From: VGRW01 sp041498295
GTDB taxonomy: Bacteria > Myxococcota_A > UBA9160 > SZUA-336
Assembly (NCBI GenBank): GCA_041498295.1
Contig: JBGQIB010000002.1
Location: forward strand, 1 to 64,000
Direction of reading: 5' to 3'
Length of the DNA stretch: 64,000 bases
The position numbers were made by a program, and so were the translations under genes. Numbering within the stretch: position 1 is the stretch's first letter; every line of letters starts with the position of its first letter. Below the pieces are notes generated by a model. That model was not told where the DNA came from. It saw only the letters and a program-made list of their open reading frames with translations, and did no database searches. Shown here piece by piece: positions 44,352-52,057 of this stretch.

Positions 44352-45472
44352 GCGGTCGCGCGCAGCGCGCGGCCGATCTTCTTCCGCCCGCGGTTGAGCT
44401 CGGACAGCTCGACCATCGCCGCGTCGGCGACTTCCTGCCCGACGACCTCGTCGCGCTCGCGCGCGAGCTCGTCCATGTCGACCCACAGCGCGTAGGTCGA
44501 GCGCGTGCGCTCGGTGATGATCCCGGCCTTGAACAGGGTCTTGATCAGGACGCGGAAGATGTTGGTGCTGCGGGTCATCGCGGAGCGGCGGTCGGCGTCC
44601 GTGAACGCCTCGAGCACGGCGCTGCGCACCCACTGCCAGTCGAGGCCGAAGCGCGTGTAGATGTGCTGCTTCTGCTCCGAGTTCACGAGGTTGAAGAGCA
44701 GCGTCTGGAAACACTTCGCGGCCCACGCCTCGACCCGCTCGTGCTCCTCCTCGCTGAGCTTCGGCACGGTGCGCTCGGCCCAGATCTTCCCGAAGCGGTG
44801 GTGAAACGCTTCGTCGGTCATGACGAGCTGCACGGTGCGGCGCAGCAGCGGATCTTCGGTGAGCGAGTGAATCGTCGCGAAGGCGCCCATCGCGAGCCCT
44901 TCGACGAGCATCTGCATGCCGACCAGCTTCTTGTACACCTCGGGCGCGAGCACGAGCTCGTTCAAGAGACTGCCGAGCGTGTTCCCGACGGGAAGCGGCG
45001 TGCCCCAGCGCGCCTGCACGTAGCGCGAGAACGCGGTCACGTGGCGCGCCTCCTCGCGCGCCTGATTCGCGGCATATTCCTGAGCGCCCGGATCGCGCAG
45101 GATCTGACACAGCGAGACGGAGAGCGAGAGCGCGCCCTGCTCGCCGTGAAGGATCGACGAGAGCGCGAAGCGCGTGCTCTCGTTCGCGAGCTCGATCTGC
45201 TGCTGGTTCGTCAATCGATCCGCGACCGCGCAGTTCAGCTCGACGGTGAACTCGCGCGGCATGAGCAGTCGCTCGCGCACGTCGAAGGGCGTCGAGAAGT
45301 CGACGTACGCGGGGTCCAGCGGATCCCAGAAGTGGTCCTCGGTGGCCGAGATGATCTGGTCGAAGGCGTCGCTGCGTTCGCCGTAGCGCTCGACCTCGAT
45401 CATCGAGAGAAAGTCGTCGCGCTCGACGGTGTTGTACGCGGCGTTGTGCGTGATGTGACTCGACGGGTTCAT
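44348..45472 (-). CDS. Diiron (ferritin-like) oxygenase, AurF-like
   Basis: A 374-residue protein with the four carboxylate-helix pattern of diiron enzymes: Glu in LHGEQGALSL, EExxH in NQAREEARHVTAF, Glu in MLVEGLAMGAF, and DExxHH in VMTDEAFHHRFGKIW. That spacing suits the ferritin-like oxygenases (AurF/CmlI N-oxygenases or related desaturase-like proteins). The start is at the ATG 45472 with AGGAGG in front; the frame's extension to 45583 overlaps the regulator and is not needed. The gene overlaps tetR by 4 bases (ATGA) and is surely co-expressed with it. Substrate unknown. Confidence 0.75.
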   Translation of the reverse strand: MNPSSHITHNAAYNTVERDDFLSMIEVERYGERSDAFDQIISATEDHFWDPLDPAYVDFSTPFDVRERLLMPREFTVELNCAVADRLTNQQQIELANESTRFALSSILHGEQGALSLSVSLCQILRDPGAQEYAANQAREEARHVTAFSRYVQARWGTPLPVGNTLGSLLNELVLAPEVYKKLVGMQMLVEGLAMGAFATIHSLTEDPLLRRTVQLVMTDEAFHHRFGKIWAERTVPKLSEEEHERVEAWAAKCFQTLLFNLVNSEQKQHIYTRFGLDWQWVRSAVLEAFTDADRRSAMTRSTNIFRVLIKTLFKAGIITERTRSTYALWVDMDELARERDEVVGQEVADAAMVELSELNRGRKKIGRALRATA

Positions 45473-46152
45473 GGCGGCCCTCCTCGGATGCCCGAGAGTT
45501 GGAGATCGACCAAGGTCTCGAGAACCACGGCGCGCGGCGCGCGCCCCGGAGTTTCCGCCCACCAGGTGACGACGCGCGCCCACATGCCGACGATCGCTTG
45601 GGCCATCACCGCGGGGTGTGGGCCGGCCTTTCCCTTGCCGCGCTGCGCGCTGATCTCGCGCTCCAGGCGCGCGACCAGTTGGTCGAGCGCGTCCGCGCCG
45701 ACGCCTAGCGCCTCGGCACCGCGCCCGAACGCCAGGCGCACGAGCTCGCCGTGCTGCTCGGCGAAAGAGAGCAGCACCTCTGCGCGCGCGCGCGCCGCCG
45801 CTTCCGGGCGCTCGCGCAGCGGATGCACGGCGCTCTCGAGGCGCGACTCGAGCTCCGCGACCGCCTCGAAGACGAGCTCGCGGAACAGCTCTTCCTTGTC
45901 GCGGAAGTGCAGGTAGAACGTGCCCGCGGCGACTCCGGCCGCGTCCGCGATGTCGTGGCTGGTGACCGAATGCAGCCCGCGCGCGGCGAGCAGCTTCTGT
46001 CCGCTCGCGCGCAGCCGCGCGCGCGTCGCCGCGCGGGCGCGCTCCGCCGCGCGGCCGCCACGTGAATCCGCCGCGCGACCGCTGCCCTGGGCGCGACCGC
46101 CCGTCGCCGACGCGCGGCGCGGGCTGCGACTGCGCGATCGACTGACAGCCAT
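45469..46152 (-). CDS. TetR-family regulator
   Basis: A regulator of about 227 residues (start at the ATG 46152; another at 46167). The first 45 residues are a Ser/Arg/Gly-rich tail, then a TetR helix-turn-helix (ARGLHSVTSHDIADAAGVAAGTFYLHFRDKEELF) and a helical ligand domain ending VTWWAETPGRAPRAVV. Both possible starts fall inside a pair of palindromes that look like its operators (46143-46175), so the protein probably represses its own gene, the overlapping diiron oxygenase gene, and perhaps the divergent SnoaL/monooxygenase pair. Confidence 0.85.
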   Translation of the reverse strand: MAVSRSRSRSPRRASATGGRAQGSGRAADSRGGRAAERARAATRARLRASGQKLLAARGLHSVTSHDIADAAGVAAGTFYLHFRDKEELFRELVFEAVAELESRLESAVHPLRERPEAAARARAEVLLSFAEQHGELVRLAFGRGAEALGVGADALDQLVARLEREISAQRGKGKAGPHPAVMAQAIVGMWARVVTWWAETPGRAPRAVVLETLVDLQLSGIRGGPP

Positions 46153-46175
46153 GTCAGTGGATGACATTACCGTCA
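46143..46175. promoter_or_regulatory. Two tandem palindromes, candidate TetR operators
   Basis: TGAC-AGCCAT-GTCA (46143-46156) and TGAC-ATTACC-GTCA (46162-46175): the same TGAC-N6-GTCA, with centres 19 bases apart (about two turns), in the divergent gap between the tetR gene and the SnoaL-like gene. Confidence 0.65.
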
Positions 46176-46213
46176 GTCGCCTCCCGGGGTCAAGCCGGTG
46201 CTAGAGTCGGCGC

Positions 46214-46576
46214 GTGTCCGGGGAAGCGAACAAAGCCGTCGCCCGGCGCTACTTCCAGGCGATCGAGGCCGCCGACTACGCGGCGATCGAAGGCCTGCTC
46301 GCCGACGAAGTTCGCTTCCGGCTCCCGCCCTCGGTTCCCGATTTTGCTCCGCTCGCGAACCGGCACGACGTGTTGGGCAACCGGGGCCGCGCGAAGGCGA
46401 GCGCCGCGGACTACGAGAATCACTACCACTTCCCGTTCGTGATTCGCGCTCGGAAGATCGCCGCGTTCCACGAGCACCTCGACGCGCTGTACGCGGTTCG
46501 CGCGCTCTTCGAGCCGGCCGGGATCGTCGCGCCCGAGGACGTGACCTGGCTGCCCGAAGCGAGCGGGTCGGGCTGA
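46214..46576 (+). CDS. SnoaL/NTF2-like protein
   Basis: A 120-residue NTF2-fold protein: N-terminal helix ANKAVARRYFQAIEAADYAAIEGLLADEVRF is the usual SnoaL-like opening, and the rest is a small curved sheet (NHYHFPFVIRARKIAAFHEHLD). Members are small isomerases, cyclases or accessory proteins in polyketide and aromatic metabolism. No catalytic residue can be named. GTG start. The FAD monooxygenase gene follows after 4 bases, so the two proteins most likely handle the same substrate. Confidence 0.75.
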   Translation: MSGEANKAVARRYFQAIEAADYAAIEGLLADEVRFRLPPSVPDFAPLANRHDVLGNRGRAKASAADYENHYHFPFVIRARKIAAFHEHLDALYAVRALFEPAGIVAPEDVTWLPEASGSG

Positions 46577-46580
46577 CTCG

Positions 46581-47792
46581 ATGCGCGTCGCGATCGTCGG
46601 CGCGGGTCCGGCTGGCGCGGCGCTCGCGTTCATGCTCGCGCGCCGCGGCATCGCGGTGACTCTGGTCGAGCGGCAGAGCGACTTCGCGCGCGAGTTCCGC
46701 GGCGAGGGCCTCATGCCGGGCGGCGTGGAGGCGCTCGCTCAAATGGGGCTCGGCGCCGATCTCGAGTCACTTCCGCAGGCGCGCATCGAGGCGCTGGACG
46801 TCTACCTGAACCGACGCCACCGGCTACACATCGATGCGTCGGCGCTTCCGCCGGAAACTCCCCTGCCCCGATTCGTGTCGCAGCCGGCGCTGCTGGAGAT
46901 GCTCGTGGCGCAGGCGGGGAAGTACGCGGGCTTCGAGCTGCTGCGCGGTGCGAGCGTGCGCGACCTGATGCACGGCGCGGGGCGAGTCACCGGCCTGCGC
47001 GTCGACGGGGCGGGCGGAACGCGCGAGCTGCCCGCCGACTTCGTGATCGGCTGCGACGGCCGCGCGTCGCTCGTTCGCAAGCGCGCGAATCTGGAACGCC
47101 CGCGCGAAGCGCAGGGGTTCGACGTCGTCTGGTGCAAGCTGCCGCTGCCGCCCTTCATGCGCGGGCGCCTGCGCGGCTGCGTCGGTCGCGGCCACCTCGC
47201 GATCGTCTTCGAGGCGCCCGACGGCCTGCTTCAGCTCGGCTGGGCGATCGACAAAGGAACCTACGGCGACATTCGCCGCGCCGGAATCGAGCACTGGATC
47301 GAGGAGCTCGCAGCGACCGTGCCCGACGACCTCGCGGGCTGGATCCGCGGGCACGCGCGCGAGGTGAGTCAGCCATTCGTGCTCGACGTCGTCTGCGATC
47401 ACCTCGACGTGTGGAGCGCCCCGGGTGTGCTCTTGCTCGGCGACGCGGCGCACCCGATGTCGCCGGTCGGCGCGCAGGGCATCAACATCGCACTGCGCGA
47501 CGCGGTGGTCGCCGCGAATCACTTGGGCCCCGCCCTGCTGCGCGGCGACACGCCCGACGAGCTCGACCGCGAGGCGCGGCGCATCAGCGAAGAGCGCTTG
47601 CCCGAGGTGAAGGAGATTCAGGCGCTGCAGAGGGGCGCGCCGGCCGTGCTGTTCCAGCGCACGCTCGGCGCACGCCTGCTGATGGGCATCGTCGTGCCGT
47701 TCGCGCTGCGCACGGGCCTCGCGCGCCTCGCCGTCGCGCGCGTCTTCCCGCGCTTCGCGCGCGGGACCCGAGCCGTCCGCCTGGAGTTTTGA
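46581..47792 (+). CDS. FAD-dependent monooxygenase (PHBH-type)
   Basis: A 403-residue class A flavoprotein monooxygenase. Seen: the FAD-binding GAGPAGAALAFMLARRG, the DG motif VIGCDGRASLVRK that contacts both FAD and NAD(P)H, and the GD motif LLLGDAAHPMSPVGAQGIN. Such enzymes hydroxylate aromatic or polyketide substrates using NAD(P)H and oxygen. It is in one operon with the SnoaL-like gene and divergent from tetR and the diiron oxygenase; two oxygenases under one regulator suggest a short oxidative pathway. It ends 14 bases before a convergent gene. Confidence 0.88.
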   Translation: MRVAIVGAGPAGAALAFMLARRGIAVTLVERQSDFAREFRGEGLMPGGVEALAQMGLGADLESLPQARIEALDVYLNRRHRLHIDASALPPETPLPRFVSQPALLEMLVAQAGKYAGFELLRGASVRDLMHGAGRVTGLRVDGAGGTRELPADFVIGCDGRASLVRKRANLERPREAQGFDVVWCKLPLPPFMRGRLRGCVGRGHLAIVFEAPDGLLQLGWAIDKGTYGDIRRAGIEHWIEELAATVPDDLAGWIRGHAREVSQPFVLDVVCDHLDVWSAPGVLLLGDAAHPMSPVGAQGINIALRDAVVAANHLGPALLRGDTPDELDREARRISEERLPEVKEIQALQRGAPAVLFQRTLGARLLMGIVVPFALRTGLARLAVARVFPRFARGTRAVRLEF

Positions 47793-47806
47793 GCTCGCGG
47801 CCGCCC

Positions 47807-48763
47807 TCAGTCGCCGCGGGCGACGAAAGCGGGGGTCGTGATGCGCGTGGGCACGCCGATGCGCTTCTGGCCGGCGCGCTCGACGAGCGCCCAGTCGATG
47901 CGCTTCGCCTGTTTGCCGGCGGCGCGCGTCACCAGCTCGCGCAGCCCCGTGGCCGGGCGCACGGCAGCGAGCTTGCCGTTCTCGTCGAGCTCGAGTGACT
48001 GGTCTTGGTCGGGATTCACTTCGAGGTAGAGCTCGCCCGCGATCCAGCCGAGCTTCACCGGCTCGTTCACGACGCGCACCGGCGTGCCGAGCGCGACGCT
48101 CGCGTAGAGCGCCGCGATGTCGTCCGGGTAGAGGCGAATGCAGCCACGGCTCGAGTGCCGCCCCACGCCGGCCGGCAAGTTCGTGCCGTGGATCAGATAG
48201 GACGGCCAGCCGAGATACAGCGCGTACTCGCCCAGCGGGTTCGCGGGCCCGGGCGGAATCGCGTTCGCCAAGGTCGGGTCGTCACGGTGGGCCGATTCGC
48301 CGGGCACCCAGGTGGGCTTTTCTTTCTTCGCCTTCACCATGGTGACACCGAGCGGTGTCGCGTAGCCGTCCTTCGCGATGCCGATCGGATAGGCGCGCGG
48401 GGCTCCGCCCTTCGCGAAGTAGTAAAGGTGCAGGTCGCCGGTGTTCACGACGATGCCCTCGCGCTTCCCGCTCGGCAGAAGGCGCGCCGCCGGCACGGTG
48501 AGCCGCCTCTCGCCCGGCAGCCAAGGGTCGACGCCGGGGTTCGCGGCGAGCAGCTCCACGTAGCCGACACCGAGCTCGGGCGCGAGATCGATCAGCGTGT
48601 CTTCCGCGCGTGTCTCGCGAAACGAGAGCTTGCCGACCAGGTCGGGCGATGCGGGCGGGCGCTCGAGCAAGTAGTGCGGCGGCTCCGGCGCGCGCGCGCA
48701 CGCCCAGACGAACAAGAGCACGAGCGCCGCGCTAGCGACGGATCTCGATCGGTGTTCCGTCAT
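47807..48763 (-). CDS. L,D-transpeptidase lipoprotein (YkuD domain, LysM-like N terminus)
   Basis: A 318-residue protein with a signal segment SVASAALVLLFVWACARAP (lipobox-like Cys about 22). Residues 45-95 look like a LysM/tapping domain (AEDTLIDLAPELGVGYVELLAANPGVDPW), as in ErfK/YbiS. The YkuD catalytic motif is HGTNLPAGVGRHSSRGCIRLYPDD, with the nucleophilic Cys. Enzymes of this layout attach Braun lipoprotein to peptidoglycan or make 3-3 cross-links in the periplasm. It overlaps the upstream transpeptidase gene by 32 bases, and an Lpp-type gene lies before that, which supports the lipoprotein-attachment role. Confidence 0.88.
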   Translation of the reverse strand: MTEHRSRSVASAALVLLFVWACARAPEPPHYLLERPPASPDLVGKLSFRETRAEDTLIDLAPELGVGYVELLAANPGVDPWLPGERRLTVPAARLLPSGKREGIVVNTGDLHLYYFAKGGAPRAYPIGIAKDGYATPLGVTMVKAKKEKPTWVPGESAHRDDPTLANAIPPGPANPLGEYALYLGWPSYLIHGTNLPAGVGRHSSRGCIRLYPDDIAALYASVALGTPVRVVNEPVKLGWIAGELYLEVNPDQDQSLELDENGKLAAVRPATGLRELVTRAAGKQAKRIDWALVERAGQKRIGVPTRITTPAFVARGD

Positions 48764-49331
48764 CCACGAGCTCCCAGATCTCGTCCATCTCGTCGTCGCT
48801 CACGGCGATGCAGCCGTTCGTCCAGTCGTAGTCACTCTGCACGCCGCCTACCCAGTGCGCGCCGCTCGGCAGGCCGTGAATCATTACGCCGCTGCCCACA
48901 TCCAGTCCCGCGCGGTGCGCGAACTCGAGGTCGCGCTCGTTCGGATACGAGACGTGGATCGCGCGGTGGAACTTGCTGTCGTCGATTCGCCAGTCGAGCT
49001 GGTAGCGCCCCTCCGGCGTGCGCCCGTCGCCGTGGTTCCGCTTCGGCCCGCTCGGATTGCGCCCGAGCGCGACCTCGTATTCGCGCAGCACGTGGGCGCC
49101 CCGCAAGAGCAGCATGCGCCGCGCGCCTTTCAACACGAGGACGAAGTCCGCTTTGCCGAGCGGCTCCGCTTGCTTCTCGGTTGGCTCAGGCGCGGCCAGG
49201 TCGCCCGCGCGGACCGAATCTGATTCGGCGCTACTTGTGGAGCGAGCGCTGGAAGATTCGGTCGCTTTTCTCGCTGGCTTTGCGCGCTTCCTCCGCGGCG
49301 GCGTCGGCGGCCGCGCGGGCGGCGGCGGCAT
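48732..49331 (-). CDS. Second L,D-transpeptidase (YkuD); start unresolved
   Basis: The YkuD domain (from about 49145) is complete: VLKGARRMLLLRGAHVLREYEVALG, then DGRTPEGRYQLDW, and the catalytic HGLPSGAHWVGG and DWTNGCIAVSDDEMDEIW. The N terminus is the problem. No ATG, GTG or TTG lies between the lpp stop (49231) and the domain, and the upstream codons (ATGs at 49331, 49358) would be a second frame read through lpp, giving a Pro/Arg/Lys-rich stretch without signal peptide. Either translation starts inside lpp, or the two frames are joined by a +1 shift near 49231, making a lipoprotein-anchored transpeptidase. I list the 49331 start only as the conventional one. Confidence 0.6.
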   Translation of the reverse strand: MPPPPARPPTPPRRKRAKPARKATESSSARSTSSAESDSVRAGDLAAPEPTEKQAEPLGKADFVLVLKGARRMLLLRGAHVLREYEVALGRNPSGPKRNHGDGRTPEGRYQLDWRIDDSKFHRAIHVSYPNERDLEFAHRAGLDVGSGVMIHGLPSGAHWVGGVQSDYDWTNGCIAVSDDEMDEIWELVDDGTPIEIRR

Positions 49332-49497
49332 CCGCGGCCGCTGCCGTTGCCTTCGCATTCGCCTCGTTCGCGACGCGAAGCGCTTCCTTGGACTCGCTGC
49401 GCGCGGCGTCAATGTCTCCGCTCGTGGCGCAGCCCGAAGCCACGAGACCCAAAATCAGGGACGCCGTCACGACGCCCTTCGCTGCCCACCGATTCAT
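49231..49497 (-). CDS. Braun-type (Lpp/OprI-like) alanine-rich lipoprotein
   Basis: An 88-residue lipoprotein; ATG with AAGGAG upstream. Signal MNRWAAKGVVTASLILGLVASGC with lipobox VASGC, then a 65-residue Ala-rich heptad coil (AAAARAAADAAAEEARKASEK) ending DRIFQRSLHK. Lpp and OprI have the same plan and the same C-terminal Lys, whose side chain is joined to peptidoglycan by L,D-transpeptidases. Two such transpeptidase genes follow directly on the same strand. The protein would tie the outer membrane to the wall. Alanine-coil lipoproteins of this kind are best known from Gammaproteobacteria. Confidence 0.8.
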   Translation of the reverse strand: MNRWAAKGVVTASLILGLVASGCATSGDIDAARSESKEALRVANEANAKATAAAADAAAARAAADAAAEEARKASEKSDRIFQRSLHK

Positions 49498-49613
49498 GCG
49501 AACTCCTTCTTCCACGGGCGACGCTACGGAATCGCAGCGCGTTCACTCTGTGACCGGGCGCACTCTATCGCAGGAGTTGACGCGAAAGCTGGGCGAGGCT
49601 CCAATTCCCCGGC

Positions 49614-50141
49614 ATGAAATCGCCCTCGCCCTCCGTGCTGCTGGTCTGCGGAAGTCCGAACGACCTCGACCTCGTGCTCGATTGCGAGGATGCCCTCGGC
49701 GAGCTCGAGATCGGCTCGCTGGTGCGCGTGCTCTCCTCGCACCGCACGCCGGACGAAGCGGCCGACGCGGTGAAGAACGCCGAGAAGGAGGGCTTCCGGG
49801 TCGTGATCGCGTTCGCGGGAATGTCCGCGGCGCTTGCCGGCGTGTCCGCCGCGCACACCTTGTTGCCCGTGATCGGCGTGCCGGTCGCCGGCGGCGCGCT
49901 CGGCGGCATCGACGCCGCGCTCGCGACCCTGCAGATGCCGCCGGGCACGCCGGTCGCCGCGGTCGCGGTGAACGGCGCGCGCAACGCGGCGCTGCTCGCG
50001 GCCCGCATGCTCGCGCTCTCCGACACCGAACTGCGTCAGCGCCTTGCGCGCCGCGCGGCCGAGGACAAGCAGCGCTACGCGCCCGAGGCGATCGAAGCCG
50101 AGCTCGCGAAGCGGCGCAAGGCGCGGAAGAAGAAGCCGTAG
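49614..50141 (+). CDS. purE: PurE-like N5-carboxyaminoimidazole ribonucleotide mutase
   Basis: A 175-residue PurE-family protein, purine synthesis. The conserved flavodoxin-like fold has LLVCGSPNDLDLV (usually GSxSD), the active-site His of LSSHRTPDEA (usually SAHRTP), the AGMSAALAGVSAAHT loop, and the C-terminal LQMPPGTPVAAVAVNGARNAALLA. So the key His is kept but two classical positions differ (Asn for Ser, Ser for Ala). It is not next to purK. A PurE-like carboxylation role other than purine synthesis cannot be excluded. It ends 7 bases before the convergent lysA. Confidence 0.8.
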   Translation: MKSPSPSVLLVCGSPNDLDLVLDCEDALGELEIGSLVRVLSSHRTPDEAADAVKNAEKEGFRVVIAFAGMSAALAGVSAAHTLLPVIGVPVAGGALGGIDAALATLQMPPGTPVAAVAVNGARNAALLAARMLALSDTELRQRLARRAAEDKQRYAPEAIEAELAKRRKARKKKP

Positions 50142-50148
50142 CGCCGTT

Positions 50149-51390
50149 TCACACGTCTTCGAGGTCGAGCAGCTCGTCGATCGTCTGGCGGCGGCGGATC
50201 TCGCGCACGTGGCCGCCGTCGAGTAGCAGCTCGGGCAGATGCGGGCGCGAGTTGTAGTTGCTGGCCTGCGACGCCGCGTAGGCGCCCGCGTCGTGCAGGA
50301 CGACGAAGTCAGCCACGGCTGCGGCGGGCAGATCGCGAGTCACGACGACGCCGCCCTCTTCCTGCGTGAACACGTCCCCCGACTCACAGAGCGGTCCCGC
50401 GACGACGGTGGGCTCGAGCGCGCCGCTCGCCATTTCGCCACGCGCGCGCACGACGGAGATCTCGTGGTAGCTGCCGTACATCGCCGGGCGCATCAGGTCG
50501 TTGAAGCCGGCGTCGACCAGCAGGAAGCGCGTGCCGTCCATGCGCTTCGCCGCGAGCACGCTCGACACGAGCACGCCCGACTCTGCGACGAGGAAGCGCC
50601 CGGGCTCGATCTCGAGTGACACGCGGTGACCGAGCGCGGCCTCGATCTCGCGCCGCGCCCCGTGCCACAGGGAGTGCAGCGCGGCCGTGTCGAACTGCGG
50701 CTCGCCGGGACGATACGGGATCGGCAGGCCGCCGCCACCGGAGATCGCGCGCAGGTCGAGACCGAGCGCGCGCACCTGCGCGACCATCGCGTCGCACACG
50801 CGCCGCAGGTGCTCGAAGTCCGCGCCCGAGCCGATGTGCATGTGCAGCCCGACCAGGTCGAGCCGGTATTTCTCGACGAGCCGCAACGCCTCGTCGAGAT
50901 TCGCATGCCAAATGCCGTGCTTGCTCCACGGGCCGCCGGTGTTCGTCTTGCGGCTATGGCCGTGACCGAAGCCCGGGTTCACGCGCAGCCAGACGCGGTG
51001 CCCGGCCTTGCGTTGCCCGACCTGCTCGAGCATGTCGGCCGAGCCCGCGTTCACCGGCACGTCGAGCGCGATGACACGGTCCAGTGTCGCCGCATCGATG
51101 ACGTCGGCGGTGAACACGACTCCGGCCGGCTGGCCGGCGCCCGTGTAGCCCGCGCGCAGCGCGCGTTCGAGCTCTCCCCCCGAGACCGCGTCGACGAGCG
51201 CGCCTTCCGCCTTCATCAGGCGCAGCACGTGGATGTTCGAGAGCGCCTTCTGCGCGAAGCGAATCACGTCGAAGGCGCGCAGCTTCGCGAGCTGCGCGCG
51301 GATCACGGCCGCGTCGTACAGGAAGAACGGCGTTCCGTACTCGCGCGCGAGCCGGACGCAGAGCTCGGGGTCGATGCGCTTCTCGGTCAT
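50149..51390 (-). CDS. lysA: Diaminopimelate decarboxylase
   Basis: A 413-residue PLP enzyme, last step of lysine synthesis. The PLP lysine lies in RFAQKALSNIHVLRLM; other hallmarks are LHMHIGSGA, ISGGGGLPIPY, LEIEPGRFLVAE, and the second-subunit active-site Cys of GPLCESGDVF. ATG start. It contains one of the GACAC-N6-GTGTC palindromes (51073-51088). It is convergent with purE and divergent from a lipoprotein gene, with no other lysine gene next to it. Confidence 0.93.
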   Translation of the reverse strand: MTEKRIDPELCVRLAREYGTPFFLYDAAVIRAQLAKLRAFDVIRFAQKALSNIHVLRLMKAEGALVDAVSGGELERALRAGYTGAGQPAGVVFTADVIDAATLDRVIALDVPVNAGSADMLEQVGQRKAGHRVWLRVNPGFGHGHSRKTNTGGPWSKHGIWHANLDEALRLVEKYRLDLVGLHMHIGSGADFEHLRRVCDAMVAQVRALGLDLRAISGGGGLPIPYRPGEPQFDTAALHSLWHGARREIEAALGHRVSLEIEPGRFLVAESGVLVSSVLAAKRMDGTRFLLVDAGFNDLMRPAMYGSYHEISVVRARGEMASGALEPTVVAGPLCESGDVFTQEEGGVVVTRDLPAAAVADFVVLHDAGAYAASQASNYNSRPHLPELLLDGGHVREIRRRQTIDELLDLEDV

Positions 51391-51493
51391 GCAGCGCCAT
51401 TCTACAAATTCGCCGCGTTCGCGACGCCTCCACGGCGCCGGCCGCGCCGCGCCTGGTACACGGCTTGCTTCTCAGTCCGCCGGAGGCCCGGAG

Positions 51494-52018
51494 ATGAAGC
51501 CACTCGTCCTTGCAGCGGTGATCTTGCTCGGTTTCGCGGCGTGCGCGCACGACGCCACCCAGGAGGAGACCGAGGGCGACTTCGCGCAGAACGCGGCCAG
51601 CGTCGGCATGCTCGAGGGGCAACTCGCGGCCGGCGCGCTCAGTCACGCGGTCCGCGAGGACGTGCGCGAGTTCGCGTACGGCATGATCGACGACCACCGG
51701 CGAGCCTACCGCGGGCTGGAGAAGGCCGCGGAGCAGGCGGGCCTCGAGCTGCCCAACGGCATGATCTTGGAGCACCAAGAGGCCTACATCCGCCTCACGG
51801 CTCTGCGCGGCGAAGAGTTCGACCGCGCCTACCTGCAGGCCACGATCGAGGCGCAAGAGCAGGCGATTGCCGCGTGCAAGACCGAGGTCGCGCGCTCGCA
51901 CTCCGACGTCGGGAAGTGGGCCGCGGAGACGTTGCCGACCCTCGAGAAACACCTGGCGCGCGCGCGCGACCTGGCCGCGCGCGCAGCCACGGTCGCTTCG
52001 ACGCTGCCCGAGCGCTGA
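51494..52018 (+). CDS. DUF4142-type lipoprotein
   Basis: A 174-residue lipoprotein: MKPLVLAAVILLGFAACAHD with lipobox GFAAC. The mature part is a four-helix bundle of the DUF4142 kind (GDFAQNAASVGMLEGQLAAGAL, REFAYGMIDDHRRAYRGLEKAAEQAGLELP, then a last helix ending TLPTLEKHLARARDLAARA). It looks ferritin-like but the EExxH metal residues of true ferritins are not kept. Such proteins are periplasmic and of unknown function. Start at the ATG with GGAG 4 bases before. The aminotransferase follows after about 40 bases. Confidence 0.82.
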   Translation: MKPLVLAAVILLGFAACAHDATQEETEGDFAQNAASVGMLEGQLAAGALSHAVREDVREFAYGMIDDHRRAYRGLEKAAEQAGLELPNGMILEHQEAYIRLTALRGEEFDRAYLQATIEAQEQAIAACKTEVARSHSDVGKWAAETLPTLEKHLARARDLAARAATVASTLPER

Positions 52019-52057
52019 CTCGCTCGCGAACCGGCGCGGTGTCATGATGGCGCCGTG

